This document shows positions 52,270-62,100 of a stretch of DNA of 64,000 nucleotides, in pieces. Source of the DNA: Sphingorhabdus sp. EL138 (GTDB lineage: Bacteria > Pseudomonadota > Alphaproteobacteria > Sphingomonadales > Sphingomonadaceae); NCBI RefSeq assembly GCF_900258045.1, contig NZ_OGVD01000003.1:124001-188000 (forward strand), read 5' to 3'. The notes under the pieces were generated by a model. It did not search any database, was not told the origin of the DNA, and was given only the letters and a program-made list of their open reading frames with translations. Each line of letters begins with the position of its first letter. Within the stretch, counting starts at the first letter, position 1. A program made the position numbers and the translations under genes.

Positions 52270-55212
52270 ATGAATAAAACACTCTTGCGTTGCACAAGTG
52301 CGCTTAGCGCGGTCGTATTTTCGGCCACGGTCGCACCGAATATGGCTCATGCACAGGACGTGCAAGAAGCGGATAATGACGAAAACATCATCGTCGTAAC
52401 AGGCAGCTTCATTCGCGGTACGCCTGAAGATGCAGCGCAACCGGTGGATGTGTTCTCTGCGGCGGATTTGGATACCGCAGGTGTTTCTTCTCCGCTTGAA
52501 TTTATCAAGGATCTGCCTCAAGTCGGCAGCGTACTTGGCGATACCAATCAATTTTCTACGACCGCTCAAGGCAATCAGGGCCTAGGCTCCATCAACCTGC
52601 GCGGTTTAGGTCCGCAACGTACTTTGGTGCTGTTCAACGGCAGAAGGACATTTACCGCACCGGGCGCCGTCGGTGGCGGTTTTGGTGATACAAATGCTGT
52701 TCCTCTTTTCGCGCTTGAACGGATTGAAATTCTAAAAGATGGCGCGGCGGCGACTTATGGTTCCGACGCTATTGCTGGTGTGGCCAACTTCATCACCAAA
52801 AAGGGTTTTGAAGGTGTCGAAATAAAAAGCGACTATGAGTTCGTCAATGGCTCAGACGATAACTATACTGCATCAATATTGGTCGGTAAAACTTTTGGCG
52901 ATGTGAATATCCTAGCGGGCTTCGGTTGGCAGCATCGTTCGGAATTACCTACGACTGAACGCGACTATGCATCCCAACCATATGAAGTGAATCCGGCGGC
53001 TTGGTCTTCACTGGGTACGCCTGGTCATTTCTTCGTGCCCGGAAACCCTGGTTTCCTTGGCAGTGTACGCGACGTAGGCTGTAACGATCTGGGCGGGGTT
53101 GAAGACGCTGTCGGAGCTTTCCCGATTTGTCGGTTTAGCTTTGTTCCCTTTGATAACCTTGTCGAGGACACAGATCGCTATCAAGGCTATATTCAAGCAG
53201 ATGTTGATCTCTCTGATACTTTCCGTTTTCGGGGTGAGTTTACCTATGCGCAAACCGACCTGGATTCGATCGGAACTTCGCCGGGATATCCTCCATTGCA
53301 AGGCCCCGGAGGCGCCGGTTTAGGTGGCGGACCTCCTTTCGGGGGGTTCAGCGTTCCCGTTGATAATCCTGGTGTTGCTCCTTTCCTGGCGCAGACCGGG
53401 GCGACATCACCACTAGGTGGCCGCCTATTTCCTTTCTTCTGGCGTCCCTATGGCTGGCTGGGCGTTCCGAACGACGAAAGAGGGTCGGGCCGCCAATTTG
53501 TTAACAGTAAGGCCTATAGATTTTCCGGTACCTTCGAGAAGGATTTTTCAGAATCATTCCGGGGGCAATTTTCGCTTACAATGATGAACTATGATCGCCG
53601 CGGTGGTTCACCGGGTATCATCGGATCGAGATTGCAGGCTGCGTTAAATGGTCTTGGTGGGCCAAATTGTAACGGCAATACTCCGGGTCTCAATGGCTGC
53701 TTGTGGTTCAATCCATTTACCAATGCCGGTCCCGGTAACCCTACTCTGGGCCTAGATAATCCATTTTACGTTCCCGGTGCTGAGAACACAGCAGAATTGG
53801 CCAATTGGCTCGCTGTTCCAAACGGTAACGACCAAAGCGAGGATACAGTTGTTGCGGATTTGATTTTCTCCGGCGAACTGGGCCTTGATTTTGGCGGCGG
53901 CGCCATTGGTTGGGCAGCCGGCGCGCAGTACCGCAAGACACGGTTCAACAACAAGCCGCTCAACGAATTTGGCAATTTGGATCTCAATCCATGTCCGGTA
54001 TTGGGCGATCAATCTTGTGTCGGTGGCGCGCTTGAGGGAGCGGGCTCTTTTATCTTCCTTGGCGGTCAACGCAATGCAGATTTGACCCAGGATGTGATAG
54101 CTGCCTTTGCCGAAGTTGCTGTTCCGATTAGCGACACACTTGAATTCACCGCGGCAGCCCGTTTCGAGGCATATGGCGGTTCCATTGGATCAACCTTTAA
54201 TCCAAAAGGCTCTGTTCGCTGGGAACCGACTGATTGGTTGGTGCTTCGCGGCTCGGTCGGCACGACCTTCCGTGCGCCTTTGGCGGCTCAAGTATCCACC
54301 AATGCTATCACGTCACTTGCCGGTCTAGCGGCGGCAGGCGGTGACTTTAAAGCGGTGGATATTGCCGGAAATCCAACGGATTTGGGCCCCGAAACAGCAT
54401 TCACTTACAATGTCGGAGCTATTGTCGACTTTGGCGGCTTCAACTTCTCTGTGGACTATTGGAGTTTTGATTTCGAAGACGAAATCACCACAACCGATGG
54501 TCAAGCCATTGCGAGTAATGTGGTGCCGATACCCGATGGTCTTGCCGATTGTTCAAGCCCCTTTGTCGGCTTGATCACGTTCGCTGGCGGTGCCTGTGTT
54601 CAAGGTGTCACGGTGGGTGATGATATCTCTCGTGTCTTCACCCAGTGGGTCAATGGGCCGACAACAAAGACTACAGGTCTGGATTTCGCGGCAAGCTATA
54701 CCACAGAAATCGGAACCGGTGTTTTGACCATCGGCGCGAATGCCAGTCATATTCTAACATACAAAGTCGGTGATTTTGATCTTAATGGCACGCTGCTCCG
54801 TCCCGGGTTCAGTGCGGTTGGTTTAGCCAATCTCGATCGCAATCCCGGCACTATCGCGCCGTGGCGGGGCAATGCCTATGTCAATTTCAATATTAGCGGG
54901 TTCAATGCGCGCTATGGTGTAAAATATGTTGATGGTGTTCGCGATGAGCGTTGTCCAGCTCTGCCCGACCCATGTGCGACCACCAGTTTTGGTCCCACGG
55001 ATTTTGGCCGGAATATTTCGAGCTTCACACAACATGACGTTCATCTGGCTTATGATCTGCCGATTTCTGCCTTTGATGCCCAGCTCCAATTCTCGGTAGA
55101 AAACTTTACGAATGAAGATCCACCTTCTGCCAGAACGCAGTTGGGTTACAACCCATTCACCGGCAACCCGCTTGGACGGGTCTGGAGGCTTGGCGCCAAA
55201 GTTGGTTTCTAG
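52270..55212 (+). CDS. TonB-dependent outer-membrane receptor (module 3)
   Basis: 980 residues, larger than the other two. Signal peptide ('LSAVVFSATVAPNMAHAQ'), TonB box-like 'ENIIVVTGSFIRG', plug ('LRGLGPQRTLVLFNGRRTF', 'IEILKDGAAATYGSDAIAGVANFIT') and barrel ending 'RVWRLGAKVGF'. The plug wording 'DGAAATYGSDAIAGV' is the class with large loops. Long Gly/Pro-rich insertions near residues 360-400 and paired cysteines indicate big extracellular loops. The ATG has GGGAGGG upstream. Followed by a strong terminator that closes module 3. Confidence 0.92.
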   Translation: MNKTLLRCTSALSAVVFSATVAPNMAHAQDVQEADNDENIIVVTGSFIRGTPEDAAQPVDVFSAADLDTAGVSSPLEFIKDLPQVGSVLGDTNQFSTTAQGNQGLGSINLRGLGPQRTLVLFNGRRTFTAPGAVGGGFGDTNAVPLFALERIEILKDGAAATYGSDAIAGVANFITKKGFEGVEIKSDYEFVNGSDDNYTASILVGKTFGDVNILAGFGWQHRSELPTTERDYASQPYEVNPAAWSSLGTPGHFFVPGNPGFLGSVRDVGCNDLGGVEDAVGAFPICRFSFVPFDNLVEDTDRYQGYIQADVDLSDTFRFRGEFTYAQTDLDSIGTSPGYPPLQGPGGAGLGGGPPFGGFSVPVDNPGVAPFLAQTGATSPLGGRLFPFFWRPYGWLGVPNDERGSGRQFVNSKAYRFSGTFEKDFSESFRGQFSLTMMNYDRRGGSPGIIGSRLQAALNGLGGPNCNGNTPGLNGCLWFNPFTNAGPGNPTLGLDNPFYVPGAENTAELANWLAVPNGNDQSEDTVVADLIFSGELGLDFGGGAIGWAAGAQYRKTRFNNKPLNEFGNLDLNPCPVLGDQSCVGGALEGAGSFIFLGGQRNADLTQDVIAAFAEVAVPISDTLEFTAAARFEAYGGSIGSTFNPKGSVRWEPTDWLVLRGSVGTTFRAPLAAQVSTNAITSLAGLAAAGGDFKAVDIAGNPTDLGPETAFTYNVGAIVDFGGFNFSVDYWSFDFEDEITTTDGQAIASNVVPIPDGLADCSSPFVGLITFAGGACVQGVTVGDDISRVFTQWVNGPTTKTTGLDFAASYTTEIGTGVLTIGANASHILTYKVGDFDLNGTLLRPGFSAVGLANLDRNPGTIAPWRGNAYVNFNISGFNARYGVKYVDGVRDERCPALPDPCATTSFGPTDFGRNISSFTQHDVHLAYDLPISAFDAQLQFSVENFTNEDPPSARTQLGYNPFTGNPLGRVWRLGAKVGF

Positions 55213-55278
55213 TCTGTGGGGACAGGCTGGATAGCCCGCTAGTCAGTTCATTCTCTCTCGATTCTGACTAGAAAATCA

Positions 55279-55309
55279 GGGGTAAGCAGCAGTGCTTACC
55301 CCTTTTTTT
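55279..55309 (+). terminator. Rho-independent terminator after module 3
   Basis: A perfect ten-base stem GGGGTAAGCA/TGCTTACCCC with a four-base loop is followed by seven T. Confidence 0.93.
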
Positions 55310-55560
55310 ATAGCTTGTCCGCGGCTCAAGAGGAGTATCGCCTGTCGATCACTATCAACAACCGGTTTTCTTTCATGGTTCCATGAGGGGGATGTAGCGT
55401 TGCGCAAGGCGATCAACTTAAAATTTGAACAAAAAATCGCACGGGCTTCTGCTGGCGATGCCGTCGGGCGGAATGCATGAGGGTCGGCTGCACAGAACAC
55501 TTTCTTTCTAATACAAGAGCGAAAGCGATGCTTGTTTCGAGGCTCGAAGAGCGCCCTCTA

Positions 55561-55588
55561 ACGTCCGCTTTGGGCGCAAAAGCGGCCA
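55561..55588. repeat. Intergenic repeat, hairpin variant (CCGCTTT/AAAGCGG)
   Basis: ACGTCCGCTTTGGGCGCAAA and the following AGCGG form a seven-base perfect stem with a seven-base loop. Its left arm matches copies near 22372, 40361 and 55849 and its right arm matches 40410. The lack of a T run argues against a terminator. Confidence 0.5.
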
Positions 55589-55618
55589 TTGGTATTGCTT
55601 CCGCCAAATTTGTTACTA

Positions 55619-55831
55619 ATGACTGGGTTTATGTTGCGAACTATTAGCTTCTTAATATCACTTGTGATTGTTTCGTTGATAGAGTTCTTCGCTGGCTATT
55701 TTTTAGGCCTTCTTATTTGCTGGACCAATAAAACTTGCTGGAAGCCCATTGAAAATATAACTGTCGGTTTTTGGCTGTTGACGATGCTGGTTTTGATTAC
55801 CCTTTTTATAAAGAAATCGAGAAACGCATAG
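55619..55831 (+). CDS. Possible small membrane protein, unknown
   Basis: A 70-codon frame encodes two hydrophobic segments ('TISFLISLVIVSLIEFFAGYF' split by a Gly, and 'FWLLTMLVLITLFI') with a basic tail KKSRNA and a two-cysteine loop. The arrangement suits a two-span membrane protein. There is no clear ribosome site and I recognise no family. It is in the 930-bp gap after module 3, otherwise holding only the terminator and repeat copies. Confidence 0.35.
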   Translation: MTGFMLRTISFLISLVIVSLIEFFAGYFLGLLICWTNKTCWKPIENITVGFWLLTMLVLITLFIKKSRNA

Positions 55832-55848
55832 CTTTGTATGTCAAACCT

Positions 55849-55877
55849 AATGTCCGCTATCGGGATATTGCAGCCTC
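55849..55877. repeat. Intergenic short repeat, copy 3
   Basis: TAATGTCCGCTATCGGGATA followed by TTGCAG matches copies near 22372 and 40361. The ~260 bases after it up to the autotransporter stop show nothing definite beyond a loose AGCGGTTTT inverted repeat. Confidence 0.4.
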
Positions 55878-56144
55878 CATGAGAATGATCGAAATTGGAG
55901 CGCTTAACTGATCAGCGGGTTTTGAGTCGATAGGATTGCCAGCGCGGAAAGTAGGTTATGCATTCTTACTTGCTGACTTTCGCAAAACCGCTCGATCAGC
56001 GAGGCTAGTGAGACAGGGCGACAAAATGAGATACAGGAACAGATTGGCGGCTTAGCTTATCCGGGTCGGCTAGCGCTGCCTTACCCAGCCCATAGAATTT
56101 AAATCAGGAGCATTCGCTCTGACAGCAGCCTTGAGGTAGCGCCA

Positions 56145-59100
56145 TTAAAACTTGATTCGCACCCCGGCCTGTCCACCGTAGCTCATATAACCGCCTGAGA
56201 CGTCGGCCTGCGCTTCGATAAAGCCGCTGAGCGGGCCGTTGCCGAACAATGTCATGCCCGTCTCGATCCTGCCATATGTGCCAATCTCATTGTTCGTCAG
56301 CGCAATGGCATCTGGGCCGAAGGAGAAGTTAACCGGAGCGCCATCTTTGAATTCATGGACTACGCTGGCGCCAAGGTAATAGCCAATCCCCGTGCCATTG
56401 GCGCGCTGGCTCTTGCCTCCCAGGCGCAGGCCAGCAATGCCGCGCAGACCGTCAATACTGCCAAAGTCAAAGCGGATATCCTCTATCACTATGTCATCGA
56501 GACTGGTTTCCTGATAATCAAGGCTCACCTGCGGCTCGATAAAGAAGCCATCATTGCCAAACCGGTATCCGACCTGGGCGCGAATACCCAACGCATCACC
56601 ATCGGCGTCACCCCGGAAACCACCAGCGCGGGGATCATTCAAATTGCCGTTGATTATATCATATTTGATCAGTCCGTCGGCATAGAAGCCGCCTGAACTA
56701 TATGATGCTGACAGACCGATATTGAACACTTCAAACCGTGCGCTGTTGCCGCGCGAGGTAAAGCGGATGTTCGAGCTGAGATAGCCGGTGGTAACGCCAG
56801 CCGCGAAGCCGTCACCCGCTTCAGACGCCAGATCATAGCCAGCTTGGAGGCCGAAGAAGTCTTGGCTGTAATCGAGATCATTTGCGGTCGGCAACATCAA
56901 GCCAGTGCCCATGGTATCATCTTCGCGATTGGCGACATTGCCATAGAAGGTGAGCCAGTGCGGCGAGACGTTCTCGGCGTCGAGTCTGGTGCTCGCACGG
57001 TGCTGAGCCCAGGCATCGGTGCTGCGATACCACAGCGATTGCGCGCCTTCAGCGAGCTTGACCCCTTCCGCCACGGACGATGTGAAGCGGCGTGAGATGA
57101 GATAGTCATTGTTCCCCGCATCAAAGGTCAAATCAAGTGCCACAAACGGCGTGAAACTGAGCGACTGGGTCGCAAGCTCAAATGCGCCCTCAAGGCTGCC
57201 CCCAGCCGCATCGACCAGAGTGATCGCGTCGCCCAGACCTGCTCCTGCAGAAACATCATTGACGAGAATGCTGGTGGTGCCGCTTGCCGCGCCGCCAATG
57301 ATCAGCTGATCTGCCGTGCCGGCAAAGTCGACATCGAGCTCCAGCGTGCCATCCGCGCCGACAAAGTCGCCATCAATGCTGAGGCTGCCCGAAGCAGCCT
57401 GACCGACCAGGGTGATAAGCCCAGCGCTCCTGAACGTTTCAATACCAATTAGTGATGTCGCCGCCTCGGCAGAAACCGTGCCGCCAGCAAGGTTTTCAAA
57501 CATATCCGCGCCCGCGCCAAAGTCGCTGGTGCCGCGCACTTGGAACAGGCCAGAGTTTGTAAAGCTGTCATCACCACCAGCAAACTGAACAGGGCCCGTA
57601 ACCGTACCGCTGTTTGCAAGCGTTATCGGGCCGGTGTTTGCCCCGCTCGCGATAAAGGCGAAGGTTCCGCCAGACAAGGCGCCACTATTGTTGACCGAAA
57701 CCGCTCCGCCCTCGGTCGAAACGTCGAAACCATTGGCCGCGCCAAACGTCATACCGGTGAGACCTGCGGTGACGGTTCCATCGCCATCCACGCTAGCTAC
57801 AATCCCGGCGAGCGAACCCATTACGTCGCCAACACCGGTGATCAGAACATCACCACCCGCACCACCAGTAGCATCGGCCAGAATGCCATTGCCGCCAATT
57901 CCGGTGATTGCGTCAACATCGCGCACAGTGATTGCGCCGCCGCTGGAGGCAAGGTCCAAACCGTCGCCCATCTGGCCGGTCACGCTGTCGAGATTATCGA
58001 CGGTGATAACACCGCCCATTGATCGCACATACATGCCGTCGGTTGCGCCCACTACGTCGCCAGAACTGCCCTGAACCGTAATCGCACCGCCCGTGGACCG
58101 CGCATCGATCCCGGCTTCAACCAGACCGGTGACGACGGCAGTTGAGTCCAGAGTAATCGTGGTCGCGCCCGTGGTCGCATTGGCATCAATGCCTATGCCG
58201 CCACTGACCTGGTCGACCGTAATGTTGAGCGTGCCAGCATTTTGCTGATTAGCATAGATACCCGAAACAAGACGGCCGAATGTGCCTAACCCTGTTCCGC
58301 CGGTGACGCTGCCGGCACTGCTGTCGACAATCACGTCTGTGCCACTGCCGTTGATCGCAAAAATGCCATCATAGGTGGCCCCCGTCACATCTGCCGTGGT
58401 CAGCGAAAGCGCGCCCGATCCGCCATTAATCGCAATAATGCCGTGTGTGGCACCACTAACACTGCCTGCAGTGTTATCTATTGTCAGGCTCGTACCGATG
58501 TTAAGCGCCATGATACCTTCAGAGCTGGCACCCGTCACATCCGCTGTGGTGATCGAAAGCGCCCCTGATCCGAAGTTGTCCGCAAAAATGCCTTTGCCGC
58601 CGCCGCTAACGCTGCCCAAACTGGTGTCGATCGTGATCGAACCCGAACCATTGGTGTAAGCGAAAATTCCATCGTCGCTGGCGGTGATATCGCCGTTGCC
58701 GGTGATGGTAATCGCTCCGCCAGTACCCCCGCCCGCATATGCGGTGATACCATTACCACTCGTGCCGCTAATATCACCGGTCAGACCATTGCCGGTGATC
58801 GCAATATCGCCGCCATCGCTATCGGCCAGAATGCCATCGCGGCCGGTGCCAAGGATCGCATCGACCGCATTGACGGTGATCCCGCCGCCAGCGGAGGCGA
58901 GATCGAGAGCATCGCCAGCATTGCCGGTCACACTGTCAAGCGCATCAACTGTGATATCGCCACCCATTGACCGTACAAACATGCCATCGGTTGCGCCCAC
59001 TACGTCGCCAGAGCTGCCCTGTACGGTGATTGATCCACCAATAGATTGCGCATCAATCCCAGCGCCTGTCAGGCCAGTGACAACCGCGGTCGAAGCCAGC

Positions 59101-62100
59101 GTAATTGTCGTGGCGCCCGTGGTTGCATTGGCATCAATGCCTGCGCCGCCACTAACCTGATTCACCGTAATATTAAGCGCGCCAGCGCTTTGTTGATTAG
59201 CGAAAACGCCCGCAAAAAGACGACCGGAAAAGTTTGCTCCAGCTTGGCCCGAGACGATACCGGCGCTGGTGTCGATCAGCATGTCCGCGCCTGCGACAGA
59301 ATTGACCGCATAGATGCCATCAGACACGGAACCCGTCACATCAGCTGTTGTCAGCGAAAACGCGCCGGTCCCCTGACTGTTTGCCAAAATGCCCCTACTA
59401 CCGCCGCTGACATCTCCCGCGCTGGTGTCGATTGTCAAATCAGTGGCCGAGGCCCCGTTGATCGCGAGAATAGCCTCAAAATTGCTCCCCGCTACGGCCG
59501 CCGTCGTTATCGAAAGCGCGCCTGACCCATAATTGCTCGCTTCAATACCTCGTTCGCGTCCGCTTACGCTGCCGGCGCTGCTGTGGATCGTAAGGCCAGT
59601 GCCAAAGGTGCGCGCACGAACGCCGTTCGTAAAGTTGCCCGTTACATCAGCCGTAGTAACCGAAAGGCCGCCAGAACCCCGGTTGTTCGCATTGATGTCG
59701 CCGGCAACGCTCCCGGTGCTGGTGTCGATAGTGATCGAACCTGCACCATCGGTGCTGGCAGTGATGCCAGCGCCGCGAATGTCGCCATTGCCAGCGATAA
59801 GGATGTTCCCGCCGGGTCCACCATTCGCCTGCGCCAAGATGCCAGAGCCCGCCGTGCCCTCAACCCCCCCGACCAGACCATTGCCGGTGACGGTAATGTC
59901 GCCGCCATCGCTATCGGCCCGAATGCCAAAGCCGCCGGTGCCGAGCACGGCATCAACTGCATTGACCGTTATCGCGCCGCCCGCTGAACCAAGATCAAGG
60001 CCATCGCCCGCATTGCCGGTAACGCTATCGAGAGTGTCGACTGCAATGTCGCCGCCGCCGCTGCGCACATACATCCCATCGGTCGCGCCAACGACATCGC
60101 CGGAGCTCCCCTGCACGGTGATCGCACCGCCCATGGACCGCGCTTCAATCCCGGCCTCAACCAAGCCGGTCACAACAGCGGTTGAGGCCAGCGTAATCGT
60201 CGTCGCGCCTGTGGTTGCATTGGCATCGATACCAACACCGCCGCTGACTTCATCGACTGTGATATTGAGGCTTCCAGTGGTTCGCTGATTAGCGCGGATG
60301 CCCGAAATACGGCGACCCGAGAGGTCCGTCCCTGTTCCCCCGCTGACGCTGCCCGCGCTGCTGTCTATCGTCAGGTCGGTGTCCGTACCGTAATTGTTGG
60401 CATAGATCGCATCGTATGTCGTGCCTGTAACGTCCGCTGTGGTCAGCGAAAGCGCGCCGGGGCCTCTATTGGTCGCCGTAATGCCAAAGGAGTTACCGCT
60501 GACACCGCCCGCGCTGCTGTCGATCGTCAAACTCGTGCCAAAGTTGAACGCAAGGATTCCGGTGTCATTGCTCCCGGTCACATCCGCCGTGGTGATCGAA
60601 AGCGCGCCGCTGCCGCTATTAAATACGCCAATACCGCGGGAACTGCCAGTCACGCTGCCAGCGCTGCTGTCGACTAAAATCGAACCCGCGCCATCGGTGC
60701 GAGCACTAATGCCGTAGTTACTGCCACTGACATCGCCATTGCCAGTGATAGTGATCGCGCCGCCTACGCCGCCAGTAGCATTGGCGTAAATGGCGCTACC
60801 TGCCGTGCCCTCAATCGCGCCGACCAACCCGCTGCCGGTGATGGAAATGTCGCCGCCGTCACTATCGGCCAGAATGCCAAAGCCGCCCGTGCCAAGCACC
60901 GTATCCACCGCATTGACATTGATGGCGCCGCCAGCGGACGCGAGGTCCAGACCATCGCCCGCATTGCCGGTTACACTGTCGAGCGTATCAACGGTGATTT
61001 CGCCGCCGCTGCGCACAAACATGCCATCGGTTGCGCCAACGACATCGCCGGAGGAACCTTGAACGGTAATCGCGCCGCCGGTGGACCGCGCATCGATCCC
61101 GATTCCTGTAAGGCCAGTGACAACTGCGGTTGAAGCCAGCGTGATCGTCGTTGCACCCGTCGTCGCGTTTGCATCAATGCCTGCGCCGCCACTAACCTGA
61201 TCAACCGTAATGTTGAGCGCGCCTGCGCGTTGCTGACTCGCGTAAATACCCGCATGACTACGGCCTAAAAAGTCCACCCCCATTGCGCCGCTGACGCTGC
61301 CAGCACTGCTGTCGATAACTAGGTCCGCGCCCGCGCCAGAATTAGCAACGAAAATGCCATCATAGGTGGCACCTGTCACATCCGCCGTAGTCACCGAAAT
61401 CGCGCCCGACCCAGAGTTACGCACCGTGATACCTCTGATGCCGCCGCCCACGCTGCCAGCACTGCTATCAATCGTCAGGTCTGTGCCCGAGTTGCGAGTA
61501 TAAATGCCAGTATCGCTTGTAGCTGTCACATCCGCCGTGGTCAGCGAAAGCGCCCCTGATCCGCTGTTGTTCGCAGCAATACCTCTGCCGCTGGTGCCGC
61601 TGACGCTGCCCGCACTGCTATCAATCGTCAGGTCTGTGCCAGAATTGCCTGCCGAAATGCCACTACGACCAGTGACATCCGCCGTAGTAATCGACAAAGC
61701 GCCCGAACCGTCATTGCCTGCAATAATACCACCGTTGTTGGCGCTGACGCGGCCTGCGCTGGTGTCAATTGTGATCGAACCCGCACCATCAGTGAAAGCA
61801 ACAATGCCATATCCATTGCCAGCGATATTGCTATTGCCAGCGATATTGCCATTGCCGGTGATGGTGATCACACCGCCTGCGCCGCCTCTGGCATCAGCGC
61901 GGATGCCATCACCCGCCGCGCCTTCAATGCCGCCGACCAGACCGTTGCCGGTGATAGTGATGTCCCCGCCATCGCTGTCAGCCAAAATGCCTCTGCCGCC
62001 GGTACCGAGCACGGCATCAACCGCATTCACATTGATCGCACCGCCAGCGGAGGCGAGGTCCAGACCATCGCCCGCATTGCCGGTTACACTGTCGAGCGTA

